A DNA stretch of 64,000 nt from Cupriavidus consociatus (GTDB taxonomy: Bacteria > Pseudomonadota > Gammaproteobacteria > Burkholderiales > Burkholderiaceae). The translations under genes and the position numbers were made by a program. The stretch's first letter is position 1, and every line of letters begins with the position of its first letter. The stretch covers positions 62,001-126,000 of the forward strand of contig NZ_JAGIQA010000009.1 of assembly GCF_017814975.1 (NCBI RefSeq), written 5' to 3'. Under the pieces are notes generated by a model that made no database searches, had not been told where the DNA came from, and was given only the letters and a program-made list of their open reading frames with translations. Positions 45,735 through 55,360 of this stretch are shown here, in pieces.

Positions 45735-46451
45735 ATGTACACGATCCAGGGAAAGCTCGACCAGGCCGATGTGGTCAAGGCACACGCACAGCTGGTGCGT
45801 CGCATCGCCTTGCAGCTGGCCGCCAAGCTGCCTGCCAGCGTGCAGATCGACGACCTGATCCAGGCTGGCATGATCGGCCTGCTCGATGCCGCCAAGCGCT
45901 ATGAAGACACCCACGGCGCGCGCTTCGAGACCTACGCCAGCCAGCGCATCCGCGGCGCCATGCTCGACGAGGTGCGCGCCAACGACTGGCAGTCGCGCAG
46001 CCTGCGCCAGTTCACGCGGCGCATCGAACGCACCCAGCGCTCGCTCGAGCAGAAGCTCGGACGCACGCCGCTCGATTCCGAGGTGGCCGAGGCGATGGCA
46101 ATGCCGCTGGACGAATACCAGGTCCTGCTCAACGAGGTCTATGGCTGCCAGTTGCTCCATTACGAAGATTTCGAGCGCTCCGGCGAAGAGGATTTCCTCG
46201 ACCGCCATCTCGGCGGCAGCGACGACGGCAATCCGCTGACGGTGCTGATGGAAAGCGGCATGCGCCAGGCGCTGATCCGCGCCATCGACCGGCTGCCCGA
46301 GCGCGAGAAGCTGGTGCTGTCGCTGTGCTATGACCAGGAGCTGAACCTGCGGGAGATCGGCGCGGTGCTGGATGTGACCGAGTCACGGGTGTGCCAGATC
46401 CGGGGGCAGGCGATTACGCGGTTGCGCAATCAGTTGCGTGGGTTGTTGTGA
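45735..46451 (+). CDS. fliA: Sigma28 flagellar sigma factor FliA
   Basis: A 238-residue sigma factor for late flagellar and chemotaxis genes. Region 2 is in VQIDDLIQAGMIGLLDAAKR, FETYASQRIRGAMLDEVR and NDWQSRSLRQFTRRIER; region 3 follows; region 4 has REKLVLSLCYDQELNLREIG and VTESRVCQIRGQAITRLR, the -35-binding helix-turn-helix. FlgM (48484) is its anti-sigma factor. It lies 102 bp after flhG and its stop shares a base with the flhE start codon. Confidence 0.97.
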   Translation: MYTIQGKLDQADVVKAHAQLVRRIALQLAAKLPASVQIDDLIQAGMIGLLDAAKRYEDTHGARFETYASQRIRGAMLDEVRANDWQSRSLRQFTRRIERTQRSLEQKLGRTPLDSEVAEAMAMPLDEYQVLLNEVYGCQLLHYEDFERSGEEDFLDRHLGGSDDGNPLTVLMESGMRQALIRAIDRLPEREKLVLSLCYDQELNLREIGAVLDVTESRVCQIRGQAITRLRNQLRGLL

Positions 46452-46879
46452 TGGCCGGCGTGGCGCGCGGCGCCAGTCTCGCGCTTATGGCGTTGTCTGC
46501 CTGTGGCTGGGCGGCGAATGAAGGCGGGACGCGGCATGCTTGGACCGGGTCGGTCAATGGGCCGGCGTTGCAGGGGCGGGGGCAGCGGGTCGTTTCCGCG
46601 CCTATTCAGCCGGTGGGGGTTTTGCCGCAGGCTGAAGGGGTGATTACTTCGGTGAGGTGGCGATATCGCTTCGCTCAGACGCCGCCTTTGGAACTGCAGG
46701 CTTATCTCTGCAATGCGCAGCGGTGTGTGATGTTGCCTCAGGCCGAGGGGCGGACTTCCGCGTTTTCCGGGGATGACGCTACCAAGGGGTTTGTGTTTGC
46801 GTTTCGGGTGCCGGGGCGGGGGAGTTTGGTGCCGGTTTTGCAGGGTGGGAGTAATGAGGTGGTTGTTGGGTTTCGGTAG
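46451..46879 (+). CDS. flhE: Flagellar protein FlhE
   Basis: A 142-residue periplasmic FlhE. A signal peptide covers about residues 1-21 (ASLALMALSACGWAA). The mature part matches the enteric protein: a WTGSVNGPALQGRGQ opening, VITSVRWRYRF, LELQAYLCNAQRCVMLP with the conserved cysteine pair, FVFAFRVPGRGSLVPVLQ and SNEVVVGFR. In Salmonella, FlhE prevents proton leakage through the export apparatus. Its ATG overlaps the fliA stop codon (TGATG), so it is the last gene of this unit. The GC pattern of this gene is less regular than that of its neighbours. Confidence 0.85.
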   Translation: MAGVARGASLALMALSACGWAANEGGTRHAWTGSVNGPALQGRGQRVVSAPIQPVGVLPQAEGVITSVRWRYRFAQTPPLELQAYLCNAQRCVMLPQAEGRTSAFSGDDATKGFVFAFRVPGRGSLVPVLQGGSNEVVVGFR

Positions 46880-46912
46880 GATTTTTTGCGCCTTGCGGCT
46901 TCGCATTTGACT

Positions 46913-47978
46913 TATGTGCCTGCGGGTGGGCATCTGGTGGATATTTGATATGCCCGGTTCCGCCCTGAAGGGCGGGTAACTCTTTGTCCGAGCGACAAAG
47001 AGTCACCAGAAAGCGCGTTCACTGCCCTGCGGGCGGCCACTCTTATCGTGGTGTGCGGGGGCTTTCGTACGGGGCTTTGCTTCGTTGCAGGGCAGGACTG
47101 CCTGACGCCGTGGTGCGCCACGGTGGCTGGGATTGATGCGATTGTTGAACGAGCCCGGAGCTGTGGGTGGCCCCTGACGCTGGCGGCAATGTAGGAACGC
47201 CTACGGCTGCGCTGCGCGCCGGCAGTATCTCCGGGCATGGGTCCGCGCACAGAACGCGTCGCTGCGCTCGCTTGGCGCTATCGGCCGTGAACCCAACAGC
47301 CTGTTCTGACCGCTTGTTTGCTCCCCTCTCCCTCCTGCGGGAGAGGGGCCGGGGGAGAGGGCCGGAGCCCCCACGAAGCGAAGCCGGCCAAGTCGCACAG
47401 GCAGGTCACAGACCTCGTCAGCACCGGCAGCATCTCAGGTTAGGGACCCGGGCACGGAACGCGTCGCTGCGCTCGCTTGGCGCTATCGCCGATGAGCCCA
47501 GGAGTTGCCGCCGACCGCTTGTTCGCTCCCCTCGCCCGCTTGCGGGAGAGGGGCCGGGGGTGAGGGCCGGAGCCCCCACGAAGTGAAGCCAGTCAATTCG
47601 TGCGAGCAGGTCGCGGACCCCGCCAGCGATAGCTATATGGCTGAGCCCGGCAGCCCAACTCGGGCCCGCGCGCAGCGCAGCCGTAGGCGTTCCTACATTG
47701 CGGCCAGCAGCAGGGGCCACGCACAGCTCCGGGCTCGTTCAAATACTGCGTCAATTCCGAGCCACGGTGGCGCGCCACGGCGGCAGGCAGTCTTGCCCTG
47801 CAACGAAGCAAAGCCCCGTACGAAAGCCGTCGCCAACTACGATAAAAGTGGCCGCCCGCCCAGGGCAGTGAACGCGCTTTCTGGTGACTCTTTGTCGCTC
47901 GGACAAAGAGTTACCCGCCCTTCAGGGCGGAACAGGGCATATCAAATACCCGCCAGATGCCCAGCCGCAAGGCACATA
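46913..47978. repeat. Composite inverted repeat with two internal tandem 205-bp units
   Basis: Fills the 1.1-kb gap between flhE and flgN. The left arm (46913-47219) and right arm (47668-47978) are about 310 bp each, in inverted orientation and close to 90% identical by eye. Each arm holds a hairpin ACTCTTTGTC/GACAAAGAGT and an inner GGCGTTCCTACATTG-type end. Between them, two direct units of about 205 bp (47221-47425 and 47426-47632) each carry a CCCCTCTCCC/GGGAGAGGGG hairpin and end in CCCCCACGAAG. Diverged relatives occur at 36370-36530 and 57592-57714. No transposase or supported gene lies inside; it looks like a nest of REP/MITE-type elements. Confidence 0.85.
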
Positions 47979-48014
47979 AAACAGATGCCAATAATCCGTA
48001 AGGATAAGACCGAA

Positions 48015-48476
48015 TCACCCAGCCGCCAGACTAACACCCCCCACCCCAGCCGCCGCCTTCCCATCCTTCCCATACAACCCGGCATCGCCCCCACTATGCT
48101 GCCGCAGCGCCTGAATGGCCTCCTGCGTGAAATCGAGATGCGCCTTGATGACAGCGCCATTCAGCGCATTGCCATCGCGCGTCACCCGCGCAGCAAAGAT
48201 CAGCTTGCGCCAGGCCTCCGCCACGCCGGCGTCGATCTGCCGGCCAAGCAATTGCCCGTCCGCGCCGGCTCGCAGGCCAAGCGCCTGCATCTGCGCCTCG
48301 CGCGTCCGAACCTGCCGCGACAGCCCCTGACCCACTTCCACCTTGCGCGTCAGCAACTCGCTGAGCGCGGTGAAATCCCCGCGCTTGATGGCATCGCGCT
48401 CTTCCGCAAGAAGTTGCCCGAAAGCTTCAACGCCTTCGGTTTCACGCTGCAGGGACTGGATCAGGCTTTGGCTCAT
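48015..48476 (-). CDS. flgN: Flagellar export chaperone FlgN
   Basis: A 153-residue FlgN, the helical chaperone of hook-filament junction proteins FlgK and FlgL. Recognised by position after flgM and by the helical pattern: LIQSLQRETEGVEAFGQLLA, EERDAIKRGDFTALSELLTR and HLDFTQEAIQALRQHSG. The C-terminal 20 residues are Gly/Ala-rich and likely disordered. It starts 7 bp after flgM ends and shares its sigma28 promoter; its clients are encoded at 57896 and 59860. Confidence 0.88.
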   Translation of the reverse strand: MSQSLIQSLQRETEGVEAFGQLLAEERDAIKRGDFTALSELLTRKVEVGQGLSRQVRTREAQMQALGLRAGADGQLLGRQIDAGVAEAWRKLIFAARVTRDGNALNGAVIKAHLDFTQEAIQALRQHSGGDAGLYGKDGKAAAGVGGVSLAAG

Positions 48477-48483
48477 GATTTGG

Positions 48484-48792
48484 CTATTGTGGGTCGGCCT
48501 GGCCTAGCTCGCGCAAGCTGGCGAGCAGGCCATCGGCAATCTTGCCCGGGTCGATCTTGATCCGGCCTTCGGCGATGGCCTGGCGGATTTCTTCGACCTT
48601 GGCGGTATCGATATCGTCGTCGGTTTCCTGCGTCAGGCGGCTGCTGATCTCGCGCACCTGCGCGGCCAGCGGGCTGACGCTCAGCCCGGAAGACGGCGTG
48701 GCGGCGCTGGCCGGGGCGGGCTGGGGCCGGGCGGCGGCGTCGCCTGCGGGCGCGTCGGCGGGCCGGGACGAGGTGGAATGGTTGATCTTCAC
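48484..48792 (-). CDS. flgM: Anti-sigma28 factor FlgM
   Basis: A 102-residue FlgM that binds and inhibits FliA until it is exported through the finished hook. The Ser/Ala/Pro-rich N-terminal half is disordered, as usual; the sigma-binding C-terminal half has VREISSRLTQETDDDIDTAK and VEEIRQAIAEGRIKIDPGKI, ending ADGLLASLREL. It is preceded by a near-consensus sigma28 promoter, giving the autoregulatory loop known in enteric bacteria. Confidence 0.95.
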   Translation of the reverse strand: MKINHSTSSRPADAPAGDAAARPQPAPASAATPSSGLSVSPLAAQVREISSRLTQETDDDIDTAKVEEIRQAIAEGRIKIDPGKIADGLLASLRELGQADPQ

Positions 48793-48819
48793 GGGCGTTC
48801 CTTGCTGGTTTCCTATGGC

Positions 48820-48846
48820 ATTACGGCCGCGGCGGGCAAATCTTTA
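48820..48846 (-). promoter_or_regulatory. Sigma28-type promoter of flgMN
   Basis: On the minus strand TAAAG (TAAA at 48846-48843), 15-bp spacer, GCCGTAAT at 48827-48820, against the consensus TAAA-N15-GCCGATAA. The flgM start codon is 28 bp downstream. Confidence 0.75.
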
Positions 48847-48976
48847 GGGAACGTGCCCCAGGAGTGGGCCCCAGGGTGTGCTCCATATCGCCGCACGGCA
48901 GGACCGGCGGCATTTTCGCATGCCGGCGGTGCCATCTGAATCCGGCTGTCAGCCACGATCGGACGACCGGAAGTGC

Positions 48977-49753
48977 TTATTGCAGCACGACCGTGTCGCC
49001 GCTGCGTACCAGGCCGTTGACCACCTGGCCGTTGCGCAGGCGAACCTGCACGGTATTGCCGGTGGCGGCGTCGGCCAGCACCTTGCCTTCGCTGGAGATC
49101 TGGAACGCCTCGCCTTCGACCGACACCGTGACGGTCTGCCCCTGGCGCACCGCGATGGCCTTGCGCAGCAGGTCGGCGCGCATGGGCGAGCCGGCGGCGA
49201 TGCGGTTGGCGGCGATGGCGCCGGCAAGCTGTGCCGGGTCGGTGATGACCGCGCGTGGCAAGGTGGCAAGGTCGCCCTGGCGCACTTCGATATCGGCCTG
49301 GCTGACCGGTTCGCCCGGGCCCAGCGCGCGCGCGGCGACGTAGTAGTCGGTCAGCACCGACACGCGCGCCTGCATATAGCGCACCCACGGCCGTTCGCCG
49401 CCGCAGCGCACGCCGACCGAGACCCGGCCCCACGGCGATGCACCGGCGGGCAGGAACGGGTCGGGCGAGATGCACTCCGGCGCGCGGCCGCCCGATGGCG
49501 GCGCCACCTGCACGCTGACCTTGCCCGGCAGGCCGGCGGTCTGCTGCAGCAGGAAGCGCTCCACGGCAACGCGTGCGGGATCTTCAGTGAAGGGGCTCGC
49601 GGCCGGTGCCTGCATGGCGACCGTCGTGACCTGCGCCGGCGCGGCGCCGATGGCTCCGGCAAGGCACAGCAGGCATGCCGCCAGCAGTGCCTGCGCCTTG
49701 CGCGGGCCGTTGCGGCGGGAATGGCGGCGGAGGGTGCGGCGATTTGGGTTCAT
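48977..49753 (-). CDS. flgA: Flagellar P-ring assembly chaperone FlgA
   Basis: A 258-residue periplasmic chaperone that helps FlgI polymerise into the P ring. A signal peptide (basic MNPNRRTLRRHSRR then a hydrophobic run to about residue 38) precedes a variable domain and the SAF domain: VLTDYYVAARALGPGEPVSQ, IAAGSPMRADLLRKAIAVRQ, GQTVTVSVEGEAFQISSEGK and VRLRNGQVVNGLVRSGDTVV. It is divergent from flgB across 290 bp and convergent with none; flgMN lies downstream in the same direction under its own promoter. Confidence 0.95.
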   Translation of the reverse strand: MNPNRRTLRRHSRRNGPRKAQALLAACLLCLAGAIGAAPAQVTTVAMQAPAASPFTEDPARVAVERFLLQQTAGLPGKVSVQVAPPSGGRAPECISPDPFLPAGASPWGRVSVGVRCGGERPWVRYMQARVSVLTDYYVAARALGPGEPVSQADIEVRQGDLATLPRAVITDPAQLAGAIAANRIAAGSPMRADLLRKAIAVRQGQTVTVSVEGEAFQISSEGKVLADAATGNTVQVRLRNGQVVNGLVRSGDTVVLQ

Positions 49754-50043
49754 CTGGTCTTCCCGGCAAGGACGGCGGGGCCTGCGCTGGCATGCCTGGC
49801 GCGCTGCCCCGTGACCGGCGGCGCGCCCCGTCTACATCAGTCATCGGGTTCCGATTGTAGGCAGCGCCTCGCGCGAGGGCGTGCCGAAATGCAAGGATTT
49901 CCCGTCCTTATTCATCCGATTGGCGTGACAGGCCCCCGCCTAAGATGGCAACCCTGAAGAAGGTCGACCCTTCGCTATTCGTTGCATTCATTGAATTCGT
50001 TGTCCGGTGGCTCGGCCACGCAGTGGGACAGGGAGATGCCAGC

Positions 50044-50451
50044 ATGATCGACAGACTCGACGCGTCGCTACGCTTCCAGCAGGAAGCGCTGAGCTTGCGC
50101 AACCAGCGGCAATCGGTGATTGCCTCCAACATCGCGCACGCCGATACCCCGGGCTACAAGTCTCGCGACTTCGATTTCGCCAGCACGCTGGCGCAGTCCG
50201 TGGAACGCGGCCGCCGCAACGAAGGCATGTCGCTGTCGACCACCCAGGTGCGCCACCTGCCCGCGCAGGCGCCGACCCGCGAGGCGTTCGACCTGGCCTA
50301 CCGCACCCCGCTGCAGTCCAGCGTCGACGGCAACACCGTTGAAATGGATGCCGAGCGCGTGGCCTTCGCCGACAACGCGGTGCATTTCGAGTCGGGCCTG
50401 ACGGTGATGAACTCGAAGATCAAGACCATGCTGGCGGCGATCCAGCAGTAA
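50044..50451 (+). CDS. flgB: Proximal rod protein FlgB
   Basis: A 135-residue rod protein. Conserved features are the opening helix [20 protein letters not shown], the rod/hook signature [18 protein letters not shown], and a C-terminal helix ending [18 protein letters not shown] lies 7 bases before the ATG at 50044; the frame is open upstream to 49945 but without homology. First gene of the flgBCDEFGHIJ operon; exported through the flagellar type III machine. No promoter could be assigned with confidence in the flgA-flgB gap, where FlhDC would be expected to act. Confidence 0.96.
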   Translation: MIDRLDASLRFQQEALSLRNQRQSVIASNIAHADTPGYKSRDFDFASTLAQSVERGRRNEGMSLSTTQVRHLPAQAPTREAFDLAYRTPLQSSVDGNTVEMDAERVAFADNAVHFESGLTVMNSKIKTMLAAIQQ

Positions 50452-50485
50452 GCGAGCAACAGATCCAGCAGCCAGGAGAGAGCGC

Positions 50486-50893
50486 ATGCCGGCAATGAAT
50501 ATCTTCGACGTCGCGGGCTCGGCCATGGCGGCGCAGTCGCAGCGCATGAACGTGACCGCGTCCAACCTCGCCAACGCCGACAGCGTGGTCAGCCCCGACG
50601 GGCAGGCCTACCGTGCCAAGCAAGTCGTGTTCGGCATGGCTCCCACGCCCGGCCAGAGTGACGTCGGCGGCGTGCAGGTGGCCGGTATCAGCGAAGACCC
50701 GTCGCCGCCGCGCATGGTCCACAACCCCACGCATCCGATGGCGAACGCGCAAGGCTACGTGGTCATGCCCAACGTCAACCCGGTGGAAGAGATGGTCAAC
50801 ATGATCTCGGCCTCGCGCTCGTACCAGGCCAATGTCGAGGTGCTCAACTCCGCCAAGAACATGATGCTCAAGACGCTGACGATCGGCCAGTAA
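50486..50893 (+). CDS. flgC: Proximal rod protein FlgC
   Basis: A 135-residue rod protein with the family N-terminus [20 protein letters not shown], the [13 protein letters not shown] signature, and the C-terminal helix [26 protein letters not shown] precedes the ATG. It sits 34 bp after flgB. The gap to flgD contains three short direct copies of an AACGGCCAGT-like sequence (50892-50920) of no evident function. Confidence 0.97.
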   Translation: MPAMNIFDVAGSAMAAQSQRMNVTASNLANADSVVSPDGQAYRAKQVVFGMAPTPGQSDVGGVQVAGISEDPSPPRMVHNPTHPMANAQGYVVMPNVNPVEEMVNMISASRSYQANVEVLNSAKNMMLKTLTIGQ

Positions 50894-50959
50894 CGGCCAG
50901 TAACGGCCAGCAGCGCCAGTAACGGCCCTCGACGATCTAACGAAAAGGAACCGCGCGAC

Positions 50960-51631
50960 ATGACCACCACGTCTTCGGTCAACAACAACAGCAGTACCAC
51001 CAACATCAACGACGCCCTGAAGAGCAGCAGCGCCAGCGCCGCCGACCTGCAGAACAACTTCCTGAAGATGCTGGTGACCCAGCTCAACAACCAGGATCCG
51101 CTCAAGCCGCTGGACAACTCGCAACTGACCTCGCAGCTGGCGCAGATCTCCACGGTCAGCGGCATGCAGACCATGAACGCGACGCTGTCGCAGTTGCTGA
51201 ACCAGGTCAGCGCCAGCCGCGCGATGGATTCCGCCGCGCTGATCGGCCGCACGGTGATGGTGCCGGGCAAGCTGGTGACGGTGGAAGGCGGCGTGCCGGG
51301 CAAGATCGGCATCGACCTGCCGTCCACGGCGGATGCGGTCACCGTCGACGTGCTCGACAGCAAGGGCAATGTGGTGCGCACCATCGACATGAAGGGCCAG
51401 ACCAGCGGCGTGCACGACGTAGCATGGGATGGCAAGAACGATGCCGGCGTGCCGGTTGCCGACGGCGAATACAGCTTCCGTGTCAACGCCACGGCGAACG
51501 GCACCTCGGTGGAACCGATTGCGCTGGTCTACGGCAAGGTGCAGAGCATCAGCGGCGACGCCTCCGGCGTACTGGTCGACCTGGGCAACGGACAAACGTC
51601 AAACGTGGACGACGTCCGCCGCATTCTCTAA
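50960..51631 (+). CDS. flgD: Hook-capping protein FlgD
   Basis: A 223-residue scaffold that caps the growing hook. The N-terminal export region is rich in Ser/Thr/Asn; the conserved block is QNNFLKMLVTQLNNQDPLKP followed by NSQLTSQLAQISTVSGMQTM. The C-terminal half holds the tudor-like and Fn-III-like domains (VTVDVLDSKGNVVRTID, DGKNDAGVPVADGEYSF). AAAGGAA precedes the ATG at 50960. Confidence 0.96.
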   Translation: MTTTSSVNNNSSTTNINDALKSSSASAADLQNNFLKMLVTQLNNQDPLKPLDNSQLTSQLAQISTVSGMQTMNATLSQLLNQVSASRAMDSAALIGRTVMVPGKLVTVEGGVPGKIGIDLPSTADAVTVDVLDSKGNVVRTIDMKGQTSGVHDVAWDGKNDAGVPVADGEYSFRVNATANGTSVEPIALVYGKVQSISGDASGVLVDLGNGQTSNVDDVRRIL

Positions 51632-51694
51632 CTGCATGCGCCGTCCGCGCGCAGCGGCCGGCATCGATGACAGCTCATTCAAAGGAAGATAGCC

Positions 51695-52975
51695 ATGGGT
51701 TTCGGTCAAGGGGTAAGCGGCATCAACGCCGCGGCAGCCAATCTGGATGTGATCGGCAACAACATCGCCAATGCCAACACGGTCGGCTACAAGCAATCGA
51801 CCACGCAATTCGCCGACGTGTACGCCGGCAGCAAGATCGGCCTGGGTACCACGGTCAATGCGGTGGTGCAGTCGTTCAAGCAGGGCAATATCGAAGCCAG
51901 CGGCAGATCGCTCGATGTGGCCATCACCAATGGCAGCGGCTTCTTCCGCCTGGTCGGCACCGATGGCTCGGTGCATTTTTCGCGCAACGGCCAGTTCCTG
52001 CGCACCGATGACGGCCGCATCGTCAACGCGCAGGGCCTGCAGCTGACCGGCTATCCGTCGGCTGCGGCCGGCGGCGGCGCCACGCCGCAGCCGCTGGTGG
52101 TGTCTTCCACGACGATGCCGCCCAAGGTCACCACCGACATCACCGCGCAGTACAACCTGGATTCGCGCAGCACCGTGCCTGCCGACGCGTTCGCCAGCGC
52201 GCCGGGCAGCCTGCCGACCACGTCGATGTACAACTACAGCACCAGCATGACGGTGTATGACTCGCTGGGCAATGCGCGGCAAGTGGTGGCGTATTTCAGC
52301 AAGACCAGTAACGACGCGACGGCGACGCCGCCGCGGCCGGCCGTCGCCGGCGGCACTGACTGGGTCCTGAACGTGACCGACGATGTCGGCAACCGGCTCG
52401 GCATCGACAACACCACCGCCACGCCGCCCACGGCAGCGGGCAATACGGTCACGCTGTCCTTCGACAGCGCCGGCAAGCTGGTGTCTACCAGTCCCGCCTC
52501 CTTCGCGCTGACTTCGCCGGCAGCCGGCGGCGCCGCCGCGATGTCGATGAACGTCAACCTGGCCGGCACCACGCAGTTCGGGTCCGACAACGACGCCGCG
52601 CCGCCCACGCAGAACGGCTACGCTTCGGGCAGCCTGCTGGGTTTCTCGATCGAAGCCGACGGCACCATTCGCGGCAGCTATTCGAACGAGCAGACGCAGG
52701 AGCTGGGCACCGTGGTGCTGGCGAGCTTCGGCAATGTCGAAGGCCTGCGTGCCGAAGGCGGCAATACCTGGGCCGCAACGGGCTCTTCCGGGCAGCCGGT
52801 CATCGGTATCCCCGGCGGCTCGCGCGGCCAGCTGATGTCGAACGCGGTGGAAGCCTCCAACGTCGACCTGTCGGCCGAACTGGTGAACCTGATCATCGCG
52901 CAGCGCAACTACCAGGCCAACGCCAAGACCATCGAGACCCAGAACCAGGTCATGCAGTCGCTGGTGAACATGTAA
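51695..52975 (+). CDS. flgE: Flagellar hook protein FlgE
   Basis: A 426-residue hook subunit. The N-terminus reads MGFGQGVSGINAAAANLDVI then the NNIANANTVGYKQSTTQFAD rod/hook signature; the D1 domain includes DVAITNGSGFFRLVGTDGSV; the C-terminus has VEASNVDLSAELVNLIIAQR and NYQANAKTIETQNQVMQSLV. The central surface-exposed part (about 170-310) is Ala/Thr-rich and variable. AAAGGAAG precedes the ATG at 51695. Confidence 0.97.
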   Translation: MGFGQGVSGINAAAANLDVIGNNIANANTVGYKQSTTQFADVYAGSKIGLGTTVNAVVQSFKQGNIEASGRSLDVAITNGSGFFRLVGTDGSVHFSRNGQFLRTDDGRIVNAQGLQLTGYPSAAAGGGATPQPLVVSSTTMPPKVTTDITAQYNLDSRSTVPADAFASAPGSLPTTSMYNYSTSMTVYDSLGNARQVVAYFSKTSNDATATPPRPAVAGGTDWVLNVTDDVGNRLGIDNTTATPPTAAGNTVTLSFDSAGKLVSTSPASFALTSPAAGGAAAMSMNVNLAGTTQFGSDNDAAPPTQNGYASGSLLGFSIEADGTIRGSYSNEQTQELGTVVLASFGNVEGLRAEGGNTWAATGSSGQPVIGIPGGSRGQLMSNAVEASNVDLSAELVNLIIAQRNYQANAKTIETQNQVMQSLVNM

Positions 52976-53020
52976 GCCGTGGCGCGCCGCATCCCAAGCA
53001 AAACCAGCTGAGGCAAGTCG

Positions 53021-53764
53021 ATGGACCGCATGATCTATACCGCCCTGTCGGGCGCCAAGCAGATACTCGACCAGCAGGCGGCGGTATCGAACAACCTGGC
53101 CAACGTCTCGACGCCGGGCTTCCGCGCGCAGGTCAACCTGTATCGAGCGGTGCCGGTGGTCGGCGCCGAGGCCGGCACGCGTGCCTTCACGCTGGCGTCC
53201 ACGCCTGGCGCCGACATGCGCGCCGGTCCGCTCACCTACACCGGCCGCGCGCTCGACGTGGCGCTGCAGGGCAACGGCTGGCTGGTGGTGCAGGCGCCTG
53301 ACGGCACCGAGGCCTATACCCGTGCCGGCGCGCTGCAGGTGGCGCAGGACGGCCAGGTGCAGACCCTGTCCGGCCTGCCGGTGATGGGCGATGGCGGCCC
53401 GCTGGCGGTGCCGCCGGGCTCGCAGGTCACCATCGGCACGGACGGCACCATCACCGCGCGCGGCCCGGGCGAGGCCTCCGCGGGCCTGGCCCAGGTGGGC
53501 CGGCTGCGCGTGGTCAACCCGCCCAACGACGCCATCGCGCGTGGCGACGACGGCCTGTTCCGCCTGCGCCCCGGCGCGCAGCCGCTGGAAGCCGACCCCA
53601 CCTTGCGCGTCATCTCGGGCGCGCTCGAAGGCAGCAACGTCAATCCGACTGAAGCCATGGTCGAGATGATCGCCAATGCGCGCCGCTTCGAGATGCAGAT
53701 GAAGATGATCCAGGGCGCCGACGGCAACGAGCAGCGCGCCAACCAGCTGCTGTCGACCAACTGA
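53021..53764 (+). CDS. flgF: Proximal rod protein FlgF
   Basis: A 247-residue rod protein starting [20 protein letters not shown] with the [20 protein letters not shown] signature and the central [20 protein letters not shown] block. The C-terminal helix is [20 protein letters not shown] followed by [18 protein letters not shown]. It follows flgE by 45 bp in the operon and precedes the distal rod gene flgG. Confidence 0.97.
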   Translation: MDRMIYTALSGAKQILDQQAAVSNNLANVSTPGFRAQVNLYRAVPVVGAEAGTRAFTLASTPGADMRAGPLTYTGRALDVALQGNGWLVVQAPDGTEAYTRAGALQVAQDGQVQTLSGLPVMGDGGPLAVPPGSQVTIGTDGTITARGPGEASAGLAQVGRLRVVNPPNDAIARGDDGLFRLRPGAQPLEADPTLRVISGALEGSNVNPTEAMVEMIANARRFEMQMKMIQGADGNEQRANQLLSTN

Positions 53765-53857
53765 CGCGGCGCAACACTGAACCGGAGCGCGGCGCGCCGA
53801 ATGCGGGCACGCCTCCCGCTCCAGCTACCAGCGACAAGATTCCAAGCAAGGACCACC

Positions 53858-54643
53858 ATGATCCGCTCTCTCTGGATTGCCAAGACCGGCCTCGATGCGC
53901 AGCAAACGCAGATGGACGTGGTCTCGAACAACCTGGCCAACGTGTCGACCAACGGCTTCAAGCGCGGCCGCGCGGTGTTCGAGGAACTGATGTACCAGAC
54001 CATCCGCCAGCCCGGCGCGCTGTCGTCGGACCAGACCACGCTGCCCTCGGGCATGCAGCTGGGCACCGGCGTGCGCCCGGTCGCGACCGAGCGCATCCAC
54101 ACCCAGGGCAATCCGCAGCAGACCGGCAACAACAAGGACGTGGCCATCATCGGCCAGGGCTTCTTCCAGGTGGCGCTGCCAGACGGCACCACCGCCTATA
54201 CCCGCGACGGTTCGTTCCAGGTGGACCAGAACGGCCAGCTGGTGACTTCCAGCGGCTTCGTGATCCAGCCCGCCGTCACCATCCCGGCCAACACGCTGTC
54301 GCTGACGGTCGCGCGCGACGGCACCGTGTCGGTGACGCAGCCGGGCTCGAGCGCCAACGTGCAGGTCGGCCAGCTCCAGCTCGCCACCTTCATGAACCCG
54401 GCCGGCCTGGAAAGCATGGGCGAGAACCTGTACGTGCAGACCGATGCGTCGGGCGCGCCCAATACCACCGTGCCGGGCCTGAACGGCGCCGGCGTGCTGC
54501 AGCAGAACTACGTGGAAGCGTCCAACGTCAACGTGGTGGAGGAACTGGTCAGCATGATCCAGACCCAGCGCGCGTACGAGATCAACAGCAAGGCAGTGCA
54601 GACGTCCGACCAGATGCTGCAGCGCCTGGCGCAGATGGGTTGA
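53858..54643 (+). CDS. flgG: Distal rod protein FlgG
   Basis: A 261-residue rod protein: [20 protein letters not shown], the [20 protein letters not shown] signature with the FlgG-specific continuation [32 protein letters not shown], and the C-terminal [20 protein letters not shown]. The ATG at 53858 marks the standard start; an upstream in-frame ATG at 53801 gives a non-homologous lead. The flgH frame begins within 12 bp of its end. Confidence 0.97.
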   Translation: MIRSLWIAKTGLDAQQTQMDVVSNNLANVSTNGFKRGRAVFEELMYQTIRQPGALSSDQTTLPSGMQLGTGVRPVATERIHTQGNPQQTGNNKDVAIIGQGFFQVALPDGTTAYTRDGSFQVDQNGQLVTSSGFVIQPAVTIPANTLSLTVARDGTVSVTQPGSSANVQVGQLQLATFMNPAGLESMGENLYVQTDASGAPNTTVPGLNGAGVLQQNYVEASNVNVVEELVSMIQTQRAYEINSKAVQTSDQMLQRLAQMG

Positions 54644-54654
54644 GGGTTGTGGAC

Positions 54655-55353
54655 ATGGCCACCTTGCTTTCCCGCCTGGGCGCGCGTGCGCTGTACTGCC
54701 TGGCCGGCGTGGCAATGCTGGCCGCGAGCGGCTGCGCACTGGTGCCGCGCGAGCCGCTGGTGCAACTGCCCACCACCGCGCGCGCCGAGCCGCGCCCGGT
54801 CGGGCCGGCCTCCGGATCGATCTACCAGTCGTCGTATGCCGGCAACCCGCTGTTCGAGGACCGCCGCCCGCGCAACGTGGGCGATATCCTGACCATCGTC
54901 ATCACCGAAAACGTCAACGCCAGCAAGAACTCCGGCACCAATACCAGCCGTACCGGCAGCACCATGCTGACCTTCGATGCCGTGCCGCGCGCGCTGGGCG
55001 GGCTGTTCGGCGCCAGCCAGAACGCCGACATCAACGGCGCCAACAGCATGAAGGCCAGCGGCGGCGCCAGCGCGGCCAACACCTTCAACGGCACCATCAC
55101 CGTCACCGTGCTGGAGGTGCTGCAGAACGGCAACCTGGTGGTCTCCGGCGAAAAGCAGATGGCCATCAACCAGGGCGCCGAGTTCATCCGCTTCTCGGGT
55201 GTGGTCAATCCGCGCACCGTCACCGGCGACAACGCCGTGCTGTCCACGCAGGTGGCCGACGCGCGCATCGAATACACCGCCAAGGGCGTGATCGACGAAG
55301 CGCAGAACATGGGCTGGCTGCAGCGCTTTTTCCTCAATGTCTTACCATTCTGA
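54655..55353 (+). CDS. flgH: Flagellar L-ring lipoprotein FlgH
   Basis: A 232-residue outer-membrane L-ring subunit. Lipoprotein signal with lipobox AASGC and Cys27. Conserved blocks include [40 protein letters not shown] and the closing [20 protein letters not shown] with [12 protein letters not shown]. The ATG at 54655 has GAGGG about 8 bases upstream; TTG at 54640 or GTG at 54649 are alternatives that only lengthen the signal peptide. It overlaps or abuts flgI. Confidence 0.95.
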   Translation: MATLLSRLGARALYCLAGVAMLAASGCALVPREPLVQLPTTARAEPRPVGPASGSIYQSSYAGNPLFEDRRPRNVGDILTIVITENVNASKNSGTNTSRTGSTMLTFDAVPRALGGLFGASQNADINGANSMKASGGASAANTFNGTITVTVLEVLQNGNLVVSGEKQMAINQGAEFIRFSGVVNPRTVTGDNAVLSTQVADARIEYTAKGVIDEAQNMGWLQRFFLNVLPF

Positions 55354-55360
55354 CCGCGCC

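Noticed and set aside
47221..47632. Possible CRISPR-like repeats
   Set aside because: The repeat units are about 205 bp, only two in tandem, without short spacers of constant length or nearby cas genes; they are dispersed REP/MITE-like sequence.
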